NCBI GenBank assembly: GCA_022496805.1 | Contig: CM040088.1 | Span: 7,843,001-7,907,000 of the forward strand | Source of the DNA: Pohlia nutans | Taxonomy: Eukaryota; Streptophyta; Bryopsida; Bryales; Mniaceae | DNA length: 64,000 nucleotides | Reading direction: 5' to 3' | In this document: one piece after another, positions 35,211-48,454 of the stretch | How the letters are laid out: the number at the start of each line of letters is the position of its first letter | Position numbering within the stretch: the stretch's first letter is position 1 | Notes under the pieces: model-generated | What the model was told of the DNA's origin: nothing | Databases searched by the model: none | Seen by the model: only the letters and a program-made list of their open reading frames with translations | Made by a program: the position numbers and the translations under genes

Positions 35211-35559
35211 ATAGAGGCCTTGTGCCACCCGTAGTACTTTATTTTAAAATTTCTAAAAAGAAGAATGTCCATAGCGCACTCCCTAGAGGGGGCGTCGACA
35301 CCGACGCCCCCTGAAGGAATACGCCGTGGCGCCCCAAGGGTGGCCTTGCGCCACCCCTGGGACCTTTTTATATATTTAAAAATATATATATGTCCACAGC
35401 GTTTAAAACAACATAGTTTCTACGAAGCCCTCTAGGCTTTTTTTTAAAATAAATTGCAATCACATTGCGTCAGATGTGCTTTGTGAGTTGTGAAGCATGG
35501 TTTTTTGTGTAGTTCTATGTGCATCGCTTACAGCTAAGTCTTGCCTCTCTTTGTAGGCT

Positions 35560-37733
35560 GATCGTGATGTTATTGAGGAGTCTTAGAGCTTTCCACTGAC
35601 CTGCTTCATGTCATGAACAAGTCAACTCCGTTTTGACAATTGAGCAGCTCCGTATTGCACCAATTGAAGACTCATGCATATCAGTTCCTCTATGCCGATT
35701 GTGCGGCCCACGTTGACTTGTGATCTGACTATGTTTGAAGATGACTTTGTTCACGGTTACCGCGAGGAAGCTGCGGTGTTCTACGTTTCAACAACGGACG
35801 AGCAAGGTGTTGTTCATAATGTTACCGACGCAGATCGCCAAGCTTGGAATGCGTACGGGCTAGTTGCGGACTCGCGGTTTGAAGAGTTCTTGTACAGTAA
35901 GTCTTCAGTTCAGCATTTGAGCAATGTCAAGTTTTACGTTTCCGATGGTAACTACTAAGTACAAGCGAGGAGAAATGTGATCTCCTGTGATCACTCCACA
36001 GAGTTGAAGTGGTGCCCATTGCTCCGTTGGCACCATCGTCCTTGATACCAGGGGTCAAATCAGCGCAGTGATGCAGGCTATGCACGACATCAATAATTAA
36101 GTCAGGTTTTCATCCATTTTCCTTGTCTTTGTTGAGACACTTGGTTCTGTTCGTCAATGTATCATTCGTTCATACTGATTGTTGCAGATCTACCAAAAAT
36201 TCTCACGTGAAGACGAACTTGATACATGACTTGCACCAAGCTCGCAAGTTTGGATTGATGACGGCTGAGCAAATGAAGGGCATCATTAGTGCTTCCGATT
36301 TCAAAAGAGCTAAGACCTATGCTCGTCAATCGTGGTCCCGTCTCTCAGCGGATACCTTCACGACACTCATATTCCATGTAAGCCTATCCGTCCGCTCACG
36401 TGCTTTCAATTCTTCTACATCCAATTACAGTATCTCATTGTTTTCTCGGACTTTTTCATTCAGCAAGACATAACAAAGGCATGAGATGATGCGATGACGA
36501 GGTATTGTGAGCAGACGCCCGAAGAAGAGATAACAAGGAACGACATGAAGATGGCTATGTTGAACGGTATCAAAGACAAGACCACAAAATTGAAGGTGAA
36601 GTTGTGGTAGATAACTTTTGTTGCCTATCCAATCTATGGTGACCGAGTATTGCAAGAGGTATATACTTGCCACCTCTTCAACCGTCATGCTCTATATATA
36701 AAGTTCAAACCTAAAGAATCCATGTTTTGCAGGTCGAGAAACACTACACTCGCAACTCACTAGATCCGAAGATGCAACTAGACAAGCTGCAACTCATTAG
36801 AACGTCTAAAATGAGTCCACAGAGGAAGATTTCGTTGCTAGTTTGGTGGAACAGTTCCCCTCAAACACGGGCCGCACGAAAGTTCCCTACAAAGATGAGC
36901 GAGGAAATTCTAAGTCTATGGCTGGACAAGGCTTGTTGGTATAAGGAGATGAGTACTTCAAATGTGACATTCACATTTCATTCAAGAGCAATGGTTTTTT
37001 TTGTTTCACATTTACTAACATCAATCATTGTGTTCATTTTAGTACAAGGATGCTGCCATCAAGACCTTCAACTCCATCGCAAAGAAAGGCATCTTCGTCG
37101 TTGATTACACGGTTGTTGATATCATCTCCGTTTATCTCAAGAAGTGGAGAATGAAGCTCTGGGACATAGGCTTCACGCACCTCTTCAGGAGATTTGGCTT
37201 TAAAAAGAGTGAAATTTTGGCTAAACACGTTGATGCTCCACTCTTGGTAACCGTGTCATTTATTGGTACGTTTCTAAAATACATACAATTCCGTTCTTAT
37301 CATTTATTCATAACTATTGATGAGAGTAGATGTAATTCGAATGTTGATTTTACGCAGGTACTTCAAGTTGGAGCTGATTCCAAAGAAAACTATCACCAAG
37401 GAAGATTTACCTTCCTTCTTATACTCGTGGAGTGATATGTTGTGTTCCTACCAGATGAAGATGTGGACCTTTGCTCATCTTCGTGGCGTTGGCTGGTACT
37501 TGGAGTGTGGTCTAAAACACATATCGGAGGCTGAACATACCCTTTATGACTCAGCGGAGAATGCAAAAGATGTCATTCTCTTCGACGACAACAACGAGTC
37601 CATGGACGAGGCTGCAAGAGCGAAAGCTATCGCAAAGATTCACGCCCAAGATCTTAAGAAAAAGGAGAACCTAAAAGCCCTTTCCGAAAAGAAGTTTGGC
37701 ATGGATCTAATATCTAGAATAATAAATCCCTAA
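35560..37733 (+). pseudogene. Spliced gene of unknown function, divergent from the MULE-like gene
   Basis: Coding-quality segments lie in order on the + strand. Segment 35,674-35,958 contains FEDDFVHGYREEAAVFYVS and DGNY. Segments at about 36,210-36,380 and 36,465-36,610 follow. Segment 36,733-36,960 starts after TTTTGCAG. Segment 37,043-37,250 starts after ATTTTAG and contains VDYTVVDIISVYLKKW. The last segment, about 37,357-37,733, contains YSWSDMLCSYQMKMWTFAHLRG and ends in a Lys/Glu-rich tail and TAA. In-frame stops and frame changes within some segments indicate decay, although unrecognised introns explain part of it. No domain is recognised. It shares an intergenic repeat region with the MULE-like gene and may be its accessory gene. 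Confidence 0.45.
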
Positions 37734-37862
37734 ACCCTAAACCCGAATACTCCCTAAACTCTAGATCCTAGTCCCAAGGTCATAGTTTTTTTTTTTTTTT
37801 TTTTTAAATCTCAAAATATCCTAGGCTCTTAGGCTCCTATGTTCTGGCTCCTAGGCTCACAT

Positions 37863-38180
37863 GCTAGCATTTCCGGAGCATGGCCATCCATGCCCTCCCA
37901 GAGTCTCTCACACTCAAGAAGTAGATGAGAAGTGCTAAGGGGCCTTCAGAAATACCTCTTGATTCTCAATCCTAGCGTGTTAAGAAATTGCCCTTCAAAT
38001 CACTATTTAGTTGACTATATCCTCACATTCTACTTGTGATTGGTCCATTGACTATTTGATGAGCACTTTTGATACGTGAGGGGCGTGCAAGGGTAGGGGA
38101 GTGTAAGTGCAAAGGCTCTTCAAATGTAGATGAATAATTTCAGCGAGTTAGTCCTAGCGTGCATCGATGGGAATGCTCTC
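37863..38180 (+). mobile_element. MITE family D, copy 1
   Basis: About 318 bp aligning along its length with 54,051-54,353 in the same orientation (shared cores TTGACTATATCCT, TTCTACTTGTGATTGGT, CTTCAAATGTARATGA). The ends are degenerate inverted repeats related to GAGCATTTCC / GGRAATGCTC. Confidence 0.65.
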
Positions 38181-40498
38181 AATTTTGACATTGAATTGAT
38201 TTGGAAGTAGGAATCATTCTTTGGCATCAACTTTAATGGCACTCAATTAAAAATTCCATCAAGTTCAAGGAAAAGAAACAAGGAGGGTATAAGGTAGGGG
38301 CACCCAATTCCGACATTGTACTCAAATCTTGATAATTTTTAGACACAACATTCATTTTAGAACGCAAATCTAAGCACATCATAGAGCCTTTATTGTTTGT
38401 TGACAAAAATGATAAACTATCTATGGTCTACCTAAATTTATGTTCTAGAATGACTACCGTGTCTAAAAATTATCAGCATTGGGTACACTGTTGGAATTGG
38501 ATGTTCCTACCTTAACTTCAAGGCAATGTTTCAATCTCCTTTATGTTGTTGTCAATTTTGAAACAAGTTTTAAATCAAGTTGGAGTAATAAAAATGTGTA
38601 AATAATATGTACTACTAGAAGTGTAAGAAAGTAGTTCTACAAAGATAGTTCATTGCTTGTAAATTAATTTTTTTGCTTAATTTACTTAGTGTTGTGTGTA
38701 ATGGTATATTTTGAATCATTTTTAAGTGGGTAGTGTGAAACGGGTGTTCAATAGGAAAAAGAGTGGAAACTGTTGAATAGCCTCTATTCTTAAAACAAAG
38801 CCAATAAAATTAACCAATTAAACTTCATGTAATACTTGTTGAACTAAAATACAACTTCATCATATAGTTAGGGTATCGCCAATTGTGCAGCAAAACTTTA
38901 TTACAAAACAAAAAAATTGGTGTTGGATTAAGAAGGTGGGCGACTTGTGTACCTACCTATTCAACTCACTAAAAGTTCTTTCAACCAATTGTAAATCTCC
39001 TAATATGCAGAAGCATAAAGCAAAATATCAATTATTATGAAAACCTACTAGTTGTAAAAGAAACAATTATATTGGGATGAAAAATCATTCTCATTAAGCA
39101 ACAATCTCTAAGTTTTAGAGCTGTTTTGTGCAACAATACTTTAATCCCTAAATGACTGAGTGTTTAAAAGTATATATATAAACTACCAAAGCATGTCATT
39201 TTTAGTGCACTGAGCAATTATTTATTTGGAATTCAACCATACAAATTGTATTTGATTGCTTTTGTCGATTTGCCTTTGTGGTTGTGAAATCATAGCAGTC
39301 AAAATGAATTTATATTTTTTTTACAAATTGCTCGATAGGATAATTGGACTTTGATTGACTTTGTAGAGAACTTGGAATTAAGCAACTTTGAGGTTTTAAA
39401 CAATTTGCGTAGATAACAATGTCACTTGATTTTGGGCAAAATTTCAAAAATGCTTGTGTCAAATATGTCCAAATCTTCTTACACAAAGAGGAGGTCCTAA
39501 AATTGCAACTACACCTGCAATTTCAAATTATTTTAACCCCTGAGTGCAAAGAGTCCGGTGGGGTCATGTTTGGTTTTTTTTAGTCAAACATTGATTTTCA
39601 CCTAATTCCTAATTTTAAATGAAAACGGTCTCAACTAAGAAAGTGTGGAGGATATTTTCTATTGTCTAATCCAATTTACCATTCTTCGAAATTGTTGAAA
39701 TTGCCTTTTTTTTACAGCACTTTAAAGCTCAAAACCCTAAAATTCCAATATGCACTGCAAACACATTTTTCTATCGAATTTCTTTTTATGTAAGCTCAAG
39801 AAGCATGCCACCTACACCTTGTTGTTCATCATTATTATTTGCAATTTCTTTTAAAAAACATTCATACAAAGAACTTTGACAAGTGCCCGAGAAGAGACTT
39901 TTGACAATCTAACTGTCTTGGCGAGAGTGTGTGCATACGTGCACCACTGTGTTATATAATAAACGAGATTGACCCACATCGAAGTGCATTCGACAAAATT
40001 ACAAGATTGTTCTGGAGTCAAAACGTCATGGTGAACTTGCGTGCAACACTGTGTGCTATATAATAGATAGATTGGCATGTGCCGCAGTAACTCTTACACA
40101 ATTGTTCTAGCAACAAGGTCGTCATGGGAGCATGCATGAGTGCACCATTGTGCATTATATAACAAATCAAGTGGGCACAATGTGATTGTTCTAGCAACAA
40201 AACTGTCGTGGGGAGCATACATGTGTGTGTACACCAGCTTGTCTTATTTAACATATCTTTGCTCGAACTCTTCACTCAAAAGGTCTTTTTAGCCCCTAAA
40301 AGACCAAAGAACCCAAGTTGAACCTCATAAAAAATTTTAGCGGTTTTGAGTAGGTCTTATTTGTTCAAATTTATTTATATTTTGACCAACGCATGCAATG
40401 TTCTGCACTCACTCTGGTGATATAAAATTTGGTCTCATCTAAATTACATTTTTCACAATATGATCAATCCAATTTGAAAATTTATTACCATGAATCCT
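38181..40498. other. AT-rich stretch without a recognised gene
   Basis: No coding region, RNA gene or complete inverted-repeat element was identified. A few piggyBac-like CCCCTGAG or CCCCTAAAAG phrases (near 39,537 and 40,290) are probably worn ends of TTAA-type elements. ORFs at 39,851-40,275 on the - strand have no recognised motif. Confidence 0.35.
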
Positions 40499-40670
40499 CA
40501 TAACATTCAGTAGCATGCACTCTCCCTACCTTGACTCTACAGTAGATGATGTGGAATATTCCACACCCAACAATACTTCATAAGTAGCCAAGTGGACAGA
40601 TGGAGGCTCAAGGTGATGAGCAGAGTGCATGAAGGAAAGGTAGTCGGCATGAAGGCAACTGAATGTTATG
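40499..40670. mobile_element. MITE family E, copy 1
   Basis: 172 bp with inverted ends CATAACATTCAGTAGC / GCAACTGAATGTTATG. It shares ends and the core TGGAATATTCCAC with 41,601-41,860. Non-coding. Confidence 0.65.
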
Positions 40671-40690
40671 CTTGGTCTTTTTGGGGTTAA

Positions 40691-41270
40691 CCCTTAAACG
40701 TACCAGGGTGTCCTTGGAATTGACAATTTGAGAAAAATCATCATAAAGTACTATTTAGAAGAATATTTTGGAATTGATATACAAATGAAAGTTCTAGATT
40801 TTAAATTTTAGATTCCATCTGTACGGTTCGATTCACTAATACTATCACCAATATTTAATTATCAATTTTGAAAGTTAAAATAAAAACTCCTTCTAAATTT
40901 GATTTCAAACAAAATTTTAATATTTTTTGAGTAAAATTTGTTGGAATGAATTTGAAATGAGATACTCTTAAAGGTGATGATTCTTTGAGATTTTTGTGTT
41001 CCTTAAATCTATGACCTCATTTTTGCAAGGCCACTTTTGAACTACAGTCAATGCAATTTTGGCTTGGTCAACGACTTGACATACTTCTACATTTGTAATT
41101 TTAGAAAAATATGTAATCAAGTATGACTAAATCCAACCGTTAGATAGGACAACAACTTGGTGAAGAATCTCCAAACAAATTGGATGACTTTCATCCAAGC
41201 ATTGATGAGAACGTAGGGCGGGTTTGAATCTGTTAGTCGTCCAATTTCTGGACGGTGTGACGTTTAGGGG
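40691..41270. mobile_element. TTAA-flanked piggyBac-like MITE (family A)
   Basis: 580 bp exactly between TTAA at 40,687-40,690 and TTAA at 41,271-41,274, with ends CCCTTAAACGT / ACGTTTAGGGG. The interior is related to 19,552-20,113 and 50,106-50,672. Confidence 0.75.
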
Positions 41271-41600
41271 TTAAAGACTAGAGTAGTGTATTTGAATATA
41301 AAATGCATGGATTGCCAACTGGAATACTGTATATTTGATTCCTTCCGCTGAGAGTTTGAGGGACAATTTGCTCCTCATATTTTTATCCACATTGTTGTTG
41401 CTTCAGGGACCCTGAGCTCAAATCTCAAAAGATTTCGGAAGACGCATCTCTCTACAGTACTTGGAAAGCTTGATATTAGTTGTATACGAAACTCTTGCAC
41501 GCACAGAAAGTGGCTAACTTCTGGGTCAAAGCCGTAAAGCTCAATTTTCCACACAAGCTAGGAATCATACTCATCTGCACCTTGAATTGTGAGTGCCTCC

Positions 41601-41860
41601 CATAACATTCAGTAGCCTCTGTGAATATTCTGTGGAATATTCCACATCACATCAGTAGCTATGGGGGCAGGTGGCATTCAGCTAGAGCAACTAACCATGG
41701 TCAACAGTAATCGAAAGTACTCACTCAGTCACAATTCAATAGTGTCCTGTAATTGTTTATTTGATTTAGTAGCCCATTCAATTACAGATCACCAGTCACT
41801 TCATCTATAAAGGTGGATGAAACTAAAAGGCAGCCTTCTTGAAGGCTACTAAATGTTATG
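41601..41860. mobile_element. MITE family E, copy 2
   Basis: 260 bp with inverted ends CATAACATTCAGTAGCCT / AGGCTACTAAATGTTATG, and a GAATATTC..GTGGAATATTCCAC palindromic core near its left end. Confidence 0.65.
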
Positions 41861-42089
41861 CCATGGCATTTGGTAATCAGAGCATGGCCACTGGTTCTCA
41901 TCAAAATTGGCCCGCAAGAGGAAGCTCCAATGGCCCAAATTTCAAGCGGGCGTCTTGACTCCATGTCCTCCCCCACCGGACTGGCTCGCAGTCAGTTTAA
42001 ACAACCATTTTTTAGCGTTGACCCGGCTGCCTTTCAACGCTAGTCCGACGTGGCGGGACGAGTTGGCTTTCGAGGAAGGTCTGTTTGTA

Positions 42090-44859
42090 CAGTAGGGTCC
42101 AACATGGAATGGCGTTTTTGGTTTTGCAGTGGGAAAAAAATCAAGTCTGCCTACTTTGGAAGCCTCTAGAGAGCTCAAAAATTGGTATTTTACCTTGAAA
42201 ATTTTACCATAGGCTTAAAATCAAGTTGTTAGTATGCCTACCAAGTTTCAAAGCCAAACAATTCACCAAAAAAAAGTTATTTGAAATCTACCAAGATAGG
42301 TAGCTGTAAATTTTTTTTCACTCTTGCCAACTTTGACAGCCTCCCGAGAATTGAGATTATTTTTCCTTGCTTTGATTTTTTTGTGGTAGAACACAATTTG
42401 TGTTAGTCATATATGGTAAAAATCTGAAGTCCAAAATATTAGTGAAAAAAAAGATATTCCCAATCTACTAACATGTGTTATTTTGCGGTATGCTTGTAGA
42501 AATCAACTCCACTCCAACCAACTTTGACACCCTCCCAATGGCTAAAAAATGGCCCATTTGCCATGAAATTTTTGTCACAAGATAAGCTACATGTTAATGA
42601 CTAGTGTGCCAAAATTCAAGCTCTTACACAAAGAATGTAACACCTAATCTACCAACGTGTATGTCTTCCACTTGCCTCTATCACTGATTGTAACCTAGCA
42701 GGCATGGAATGACATAGTTGAAGGAGCTTTTGACCACTTATTATCTCCCACTCTCTTGCAATAACTACTCTTAAGTCACTTGTATTTTTAGGGCGTATTG
42801 AACCATGTTGAACTGCATCTTTCAAAATCTTCCAAAGATTCTCAATTGGATTGAGATCAGGAGAGTTTGCGGGCCAATCAAGCTTCTCTAAACGGTGTGC
42901 CTGCCTCCATTCTTTACTTAGTTTGCTTCTATGGACAGGGGCACCATCTTCCATGAGTAATCCTTGTGGTATTTTCTTCATAAAATGAAGTAACTCCCCA
43001 TTGTAAACCACTTCAACAAAATCCTTTGCAGAGCGCCGATCCTTAGGCATAAAAACAAGTCGTGACTTCTGCCCTCCAGAAAAGGCACCCCAAATCATCA
43101 ATGAAGTCCTCCCACTCTTGAAAGATGGAACTATACAACTTGAAGCAAAGCGCTCATGCACAGTTCTCCAAACATGAATTTGTCTAGAGTTTTTACCAAC
43201 TTCAAACGTGGACTCATCCGTCCAAACAACTTGCTCCCACTCTTCTGCACTCCATCCACAATACTTTCGAGCAAAAACTAATCGTTGAGATATGTGACGA
43301 GGTGTCAAAAAAGGTTTTTTGACTGCAATTCGACTATGAATGCCACTATCATGTAACGCCTTTCGCATAGTATTTCTACATACTTTAGTAGGAAACATAT
43401 TAGTAATGTCAGACAACGTGATGCGACGATCAGCTTGTAAAACGTGTTATACCACGATCATCTCTATCACTAAGTTTTTTTTCATATTTTCTAGAAGATG
43501 CTTTACTTTTGTAGGTTTCAAATTCTCGAAAGTTCTTCACCAACCTCTGAACTGTCATAACAGGGACTCCAACAATAGCTGCAATTTCAACACCTTTCTT
43601 CCCTCCCTCACTCAAACCCACAATACGTGCACGGATTTCATCCGGAATAGCCATCAATCAGAACTGTAATATGAAAATTCGATCTAAAATCTTAAGAACC
43701 CAACCACATGTCTATACAGTCATGCCCCTCTCCCAAATTAACGTTCATGAGCCTACCACATGTCCATACAGTCATGCCCTCCTCTGAAATCAACATTTAT
43801 GAGCCTAATGAGGTTATGCAAATTTTCAGTCCCTAACCAGTTACTAGTATGTGTCCAGACTCCTCTCTCCTCTACAAAAGCCCTCATGTGCACATCCAGT
43901 TGCTCCCACATCACCATACATATGCTCTCCTCTCAAATAAACCCTCTCAAACTCAATCTATAAGTCACAATGATTGTCAATTCTCAAAGCAAGCATTGAT
44001 GTAGGGAACAAAAGCTCCTTCATGCATATGTGGCATTCAAATTCTCAACAAGTGTATTCATTGGGATATGACAAGTGTGCTTATGTGGTATGCAAATCCT
44101 AAGCAAGTATAGTCATTGGAATGTGACAAGTGTGCACAACTAAATTTGGATGTTCTTGATTTTTTGAGAATTTTTTTTATTTAGGTGTTGTATCATGTGG
44201 ACAATTTCATATAGGAAGCTCACTACCCACCCTTTTAAGCATGAACATTCCAAACACGCTCTTAAATTGCTCTCACAATTACACATGTCGGTAGATTGTG
44301 AGTAATTTTTTTGTGTAAGCTTTTAGAGCTTGAATTTTGGCACACTAGTCATTAACATGTAGCTTATCTTGTGACAAAAATTTCATGGCAAATGGGCCAT
44401 TTTTTAGCCATTGGGAGGGTGTCAAAGTTGGTTGGAGTGGAGTTGATTTCTACAAGCATACCGCAAAATAACACATGTTAGTAGATTGGGAATATCTTTT
44501 TTTTCACTAATATTTTGGACTTCAGATTTTTACCATATATGACTAACACAAATTGTGTTCTACCACAAAAAAATCAAAGCAAGGAAAAATAATCTCAATT
44601 CTCGGGAGGCTGTCAAAGTTGGCAAGAGTGAAAAAAAATTTACAGCTACCTATCTTGGTAGATTTCAAATAACTTTTTTTTGGTGAATCGTTTGGCTTTG
44701 AAACTTGGTAGGCATATTAACAACTTGATTTCAAGCCTATGGTAAACTTTTCAAGGTAAAATACCAATTTTTGAGCTCTCTAGAGGCTTCCAAAGTAGGC
44801 AGACTTGATTTTTTTCCCACTGCAAAACCAAAAACGCCATTCCATGTTGGACCCTACTG
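42090..44859. mobile_element. Tc1/mariner-type transposon with ~570-bp terminal inverted repeats
   Basis: 2,770 bp flanked by TA on both sides (42,088-42,089 and 44,860-44,861). The termini CAGTAGGGTCCAACATGG and its complement continue as near-identical inverted repeats for about 570 bp (42,090 to about 42,660 and about 44,290 to 44,859). One DD34E transposase gene lies inside on the - strand. Between the gene's 5' end and the right repeat there are short direct repeats (about 43,703-43,811 and 44,000-44,130). The close match of the long arms argues for recent movement. Confidence 0.9.
42649..43657 (-). pseudogene. Tc1-like DD34E transposase with one frameshift
   Basis: The N-terminal part (43,657-43,430) is a helix-turn-helix DNA-binding domain (IVGLSEGGKKGVEIAAIVGVP.. 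MTVQRLVKNF). The reading frame changes once at about 43,425. The C-terminal part (43,416-42,649) has a second HTH-like region and the catalytic triad: WTDEST, EDGAPVH and NPIENLW, with 34 residues between the second Asp and the Glu. The stop lies at the inner edge of the left inverted repeat. Length after allowing for the shift is about 335 residues, normal for Tc1 transposases. It would cut at the inverted-repeat ends and insert at TA. All catalytic residues are present, so the frameshift is the only visible lesion. Confidence 0.9.
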
Positions 44860-44861
44860 TA

Positions 44862-46614
44862 CATCGCAGGCCAGAGAAGTGAAGCCGGATTGGATGGATT
44901 AAAAATAAAATAAAATAAAACAAAATAAAAATGACACCGAAATTTAGGCTGATCAAGGGGCGCAAGCTGCAGAGAGAGGGACTCGCCAAGGTGATGAGTT
45001 GATGGCTTGTTATTTCGGGGCCACGGCTCTAGGCCATCGAGCTAGGTCGACTGCCGGAGGAAGGGAGCACCGGTCTGAGAACCGGTGGCAATGTTCTAAG
45101 CATGGCACACACATCCAAACCACCCAAACCTAACAACTCCTCATTAATTAGCAACAAGAACTTTGATCTCTTTTTAATCACATAGGAGACAAATGGATTA
45201 TTATACATGCTCAAAAAGCTTGAAAGACAATGACCAATTCTTTAACTTTATATCAATTCTTTTTATTAAAAATTTAATATCTTATGTATGGTGAAAATTG
45301 GGTTATAAAAAACATCCATGAGCTTTCCATATATCAAGATAGAATTTTTAATTCAAACATGATAATCCTTTGGCAACAAAGTGCCCCTACATTTGAAGGG
45401 TGTGGCAAAAGGCATACATTATATTAGTGGATGAAGCTATATGCTGGAAGGACAAGTTAAAGTCTGGCATAGGTTTATTAATTGAATGAAGGTATAATAT
45501 TTAAAAGCATAGGTTCTTCAAATAAGTATATTTTAAAATTATAGGTTTTTAAAGGAGATTGAATTCATCAAATTCTAAGTTTAGATGTGAAAGTTGTAAT
45601 TTTTTTTATATAATGACTTGAAAATTCAATTTATGATTTTATTGAAAAGATCCCAAATATAGCAATGCCGCTAAAAAAATTTAATACCATAGTACATGAT
45701 TGGCTTCGGCACTAATTATATTATTTTAATAAAGGCCGAATTTTAGAACTTCTTTTCACTTTTTTCAAATTTAAAGAAGAAAATTTTCAAAAAGTAGAAG
45801 TGCAAAATTTATTTATAAAGAATTAATTATATATTTGGCACCCTACATATGAATCCAATTGTGTACTACGATAGCATATGGAAGATGCCAAAAACAAATT
45901 TGTTACCAATACAATTTAGGATGTTAGTTTTTAAAAGATTTAATTTTACATGGTTCTATATAATGTATTATAATCTTCAATGTGCTTATTCAAATTTGAA
46001 TATGAGGCTTTTGATTTTTATTTAGAACGAAATTTGCAAGTTTCATATTGTTGGAATTTTCGGTCAAGACTTCTCTCAACTAAATGTTTTTTTTAGCTCA
46101 CTCATCTGAGTTTGGAATTTGAGCCATGTATATGATTGACTTGATTTTAAAATGATTTGCAAAGTGCCAAATAAAATATTTTTTTAAACCTAACTTTTAA
46201 AATATATTTAACTTCAAGATCTTCAAATTAATGTTATGAATTTTAAACAAAAAAATTGAATCTATCTTTGAGAACAATTGCATTCAAATAGGCACACCAC
46301 AAGAATTAGTGAAAAAAACATAATATTAAAAAAAAAGTTGGTAATGTATAAAGTACTATACACTTCTATAAAAATTTGAAGCAAAACAAAATCATGGTTG
46401 AAAAGTTAATGAATCTCAGAGTTTGTCATCCTACCGTTTTTCTCGTCCTTTGTAAAAACTCTCAAAGAATCTCTAAATTGTTATTTAAACATTAAAATTT
46501 TATTTTGAAACTTGAAAAATGCATATGATCCTTGAAAATTGGCATTAAAGTATTCCTAGTAAAATCAAAAGTATATGATCTATTCAAAATCATTTAAAAA
46601 TATAGGGTTATATA
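44862..46614. other. AT-rich stretch without a recognised gene
   Basis: Short - strand ORFs at 44,780-44,989 and 45,029-45,214 have no family signature, and the first extends into the transposon end. Nothing else was recognised. Confidence 0.35.
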
Positions 46615-48195
46615 CATCTATATATATATACACAAACGAACAAAATTGAGTATTACCATACTATGAACATCAATGGGCAAAGTCCAAAAGTGAATATGCA
46701 AAAGTTGTAGTATGAGACATATAACACATTACTATGGAAGGTTGAAGAAAAACTCAATTGTGATTTGAAAGAAAATGAATTTCAAAGTTAGCCATGTCTA
46801 AAACTCGGTTTTGTGTGCTATAATTTGGAACTACTTTAAATTTTGTCAATTTTTTCTTAGAGCTTCAAAAAAACTTTTTGTGCCTTGGCATGTGGGTATA
46901 CAATTTTAGATTGTTGTACACAAAAACTGAAGGAAGTTGACATTTATGGAATTCAAAATATTCACAATTTGACAAACATGCAAATGATGTTGGTTCTCAT
47001 GATATTTGAATTTTTTTTTGGAATTGAGAGTATGAGACTGCATTGGCCATTGTATAGAGAGTATAGGTTGCAACATGAACCATTGTTACATCTTAATGCC
47101 CTTGCATTTGAAATAGTTGTTAAATAGGCCAATGCGTTTAATTTATATATTAGAGCTATATGATGGAGTTTTTTGGTCTAGGTTTTTTTTACAAAGACTA
47201 GAGTTCTTGTTGCACATAATCAATCCAACGATTTTTTTTGATAAAAACACACATTTCGTTAAAATTGGACCACATTTCGTTAAAACTGGACTACTAGATT
47301 TGTAGAATAAGAGTGTTGTAGAAAAATTAGGGACCTATCTCTATTGCGAAGGGTAGCACTCCCCATCACTTTTCCAATCTAGTAGTTCAGTTTTAACGAA
47401 ATGTGGTCCAATTTTAACGAAATGTGTGTTAAAACATATCCATTTCAATATCATCAAAAAGTTCAAAGCTGCCAGAAATTACACTGACTTTCATAAAATT
47501 GACAATTTTTTGATGATACTGAAAACGAAAAAAACAAGTTGTTCAATTGGTTGATTGATTATGTGCGTCATAAACTCTAGTCTTTGTAAAAAAAACCTAG
47601 ACCAAAAAACTCCATCATATAGCTCTACTATATAAATTAAACGCATTGGCCTATTTAACAACTATTTCAAATGCAAGGGCATTAAGATGTAACAATGGTT
47701 CATGTTGCAACCTATGCTCTCTATATAATGGCAAATGCAGTCCCATGCTTTCAATTCCAAAAAAATATTCAAATATCATGAGAACCAACATCATTTGCAT
47801 GTTTGTCAAATTGTGAATATTTTGAATTCTATAAATGTCAACTTCTTTCAATTTTCGTGTACAACAATCTAAAATGATGTATACCCACATGCCAAGGCAC
47901 AAAAAGTTTTTTTGAAGCTCTAAGAAAAAATTGAAAAAATTGAAAGTAATTCCAAATTATAATGCACAAAACCGAGTTTTAGACATGGCTAACTTTGAAA
48001 TTCATTTTCTTTCAAATCACAATTGAGTTTTTTTTTCAAACTTCCATAGTGATGTGTTTTATGTCGCATAATACAACTTTTGCATATTCACTTTTGAACT
48101 TTGCCCATTGATGCTCATGGTATGGTTGATTGAATGGAAAAGTTTCAAATCAATACTCAATTTTGTTCGTCACTGTGTGTGTATATATATATACA
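46615..48195. mobile_element. 1.6-kb foldback element (long inverted repeat)
   Basis: The left arm (about 46,615-47,300) and right arm (about 47,379-48,195) are inverted copies, bounded by TATATATATACACA / TGTGTGTATATATATA. The right arm has about 100 bp near its inner end that the left arm lacks. Each arm carries a related open frame of about 80 codons (46,885-47,127 + and 47,651-47,902 -), which differ by substitutions but no frameshift. The transcript of this locus would form a long hairpin RNA. Confidence 0.8.
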
Positions 48196-48454
48196 TTTAT
48201 TTTTTATTTTTTTTATCATTTGCTTGAAATTGCAAAGTTTAGGTATAAATTCAAAAACCATTAAAAATTAGTTAAATGTATGTTTTACGATCATGCCTTT
48301 CTTTTTAATCATTGGTATTCAACAATGATATTACTTTAAAGCCACACACCCCTTACACATTGGATTATACTAGTACATATTCAATTTTTCTATAATACAC
48401 ATTACAATTTTGTTTTAAATGGTATAATTGTAAGAGGAGACCCCATTGTATTAA

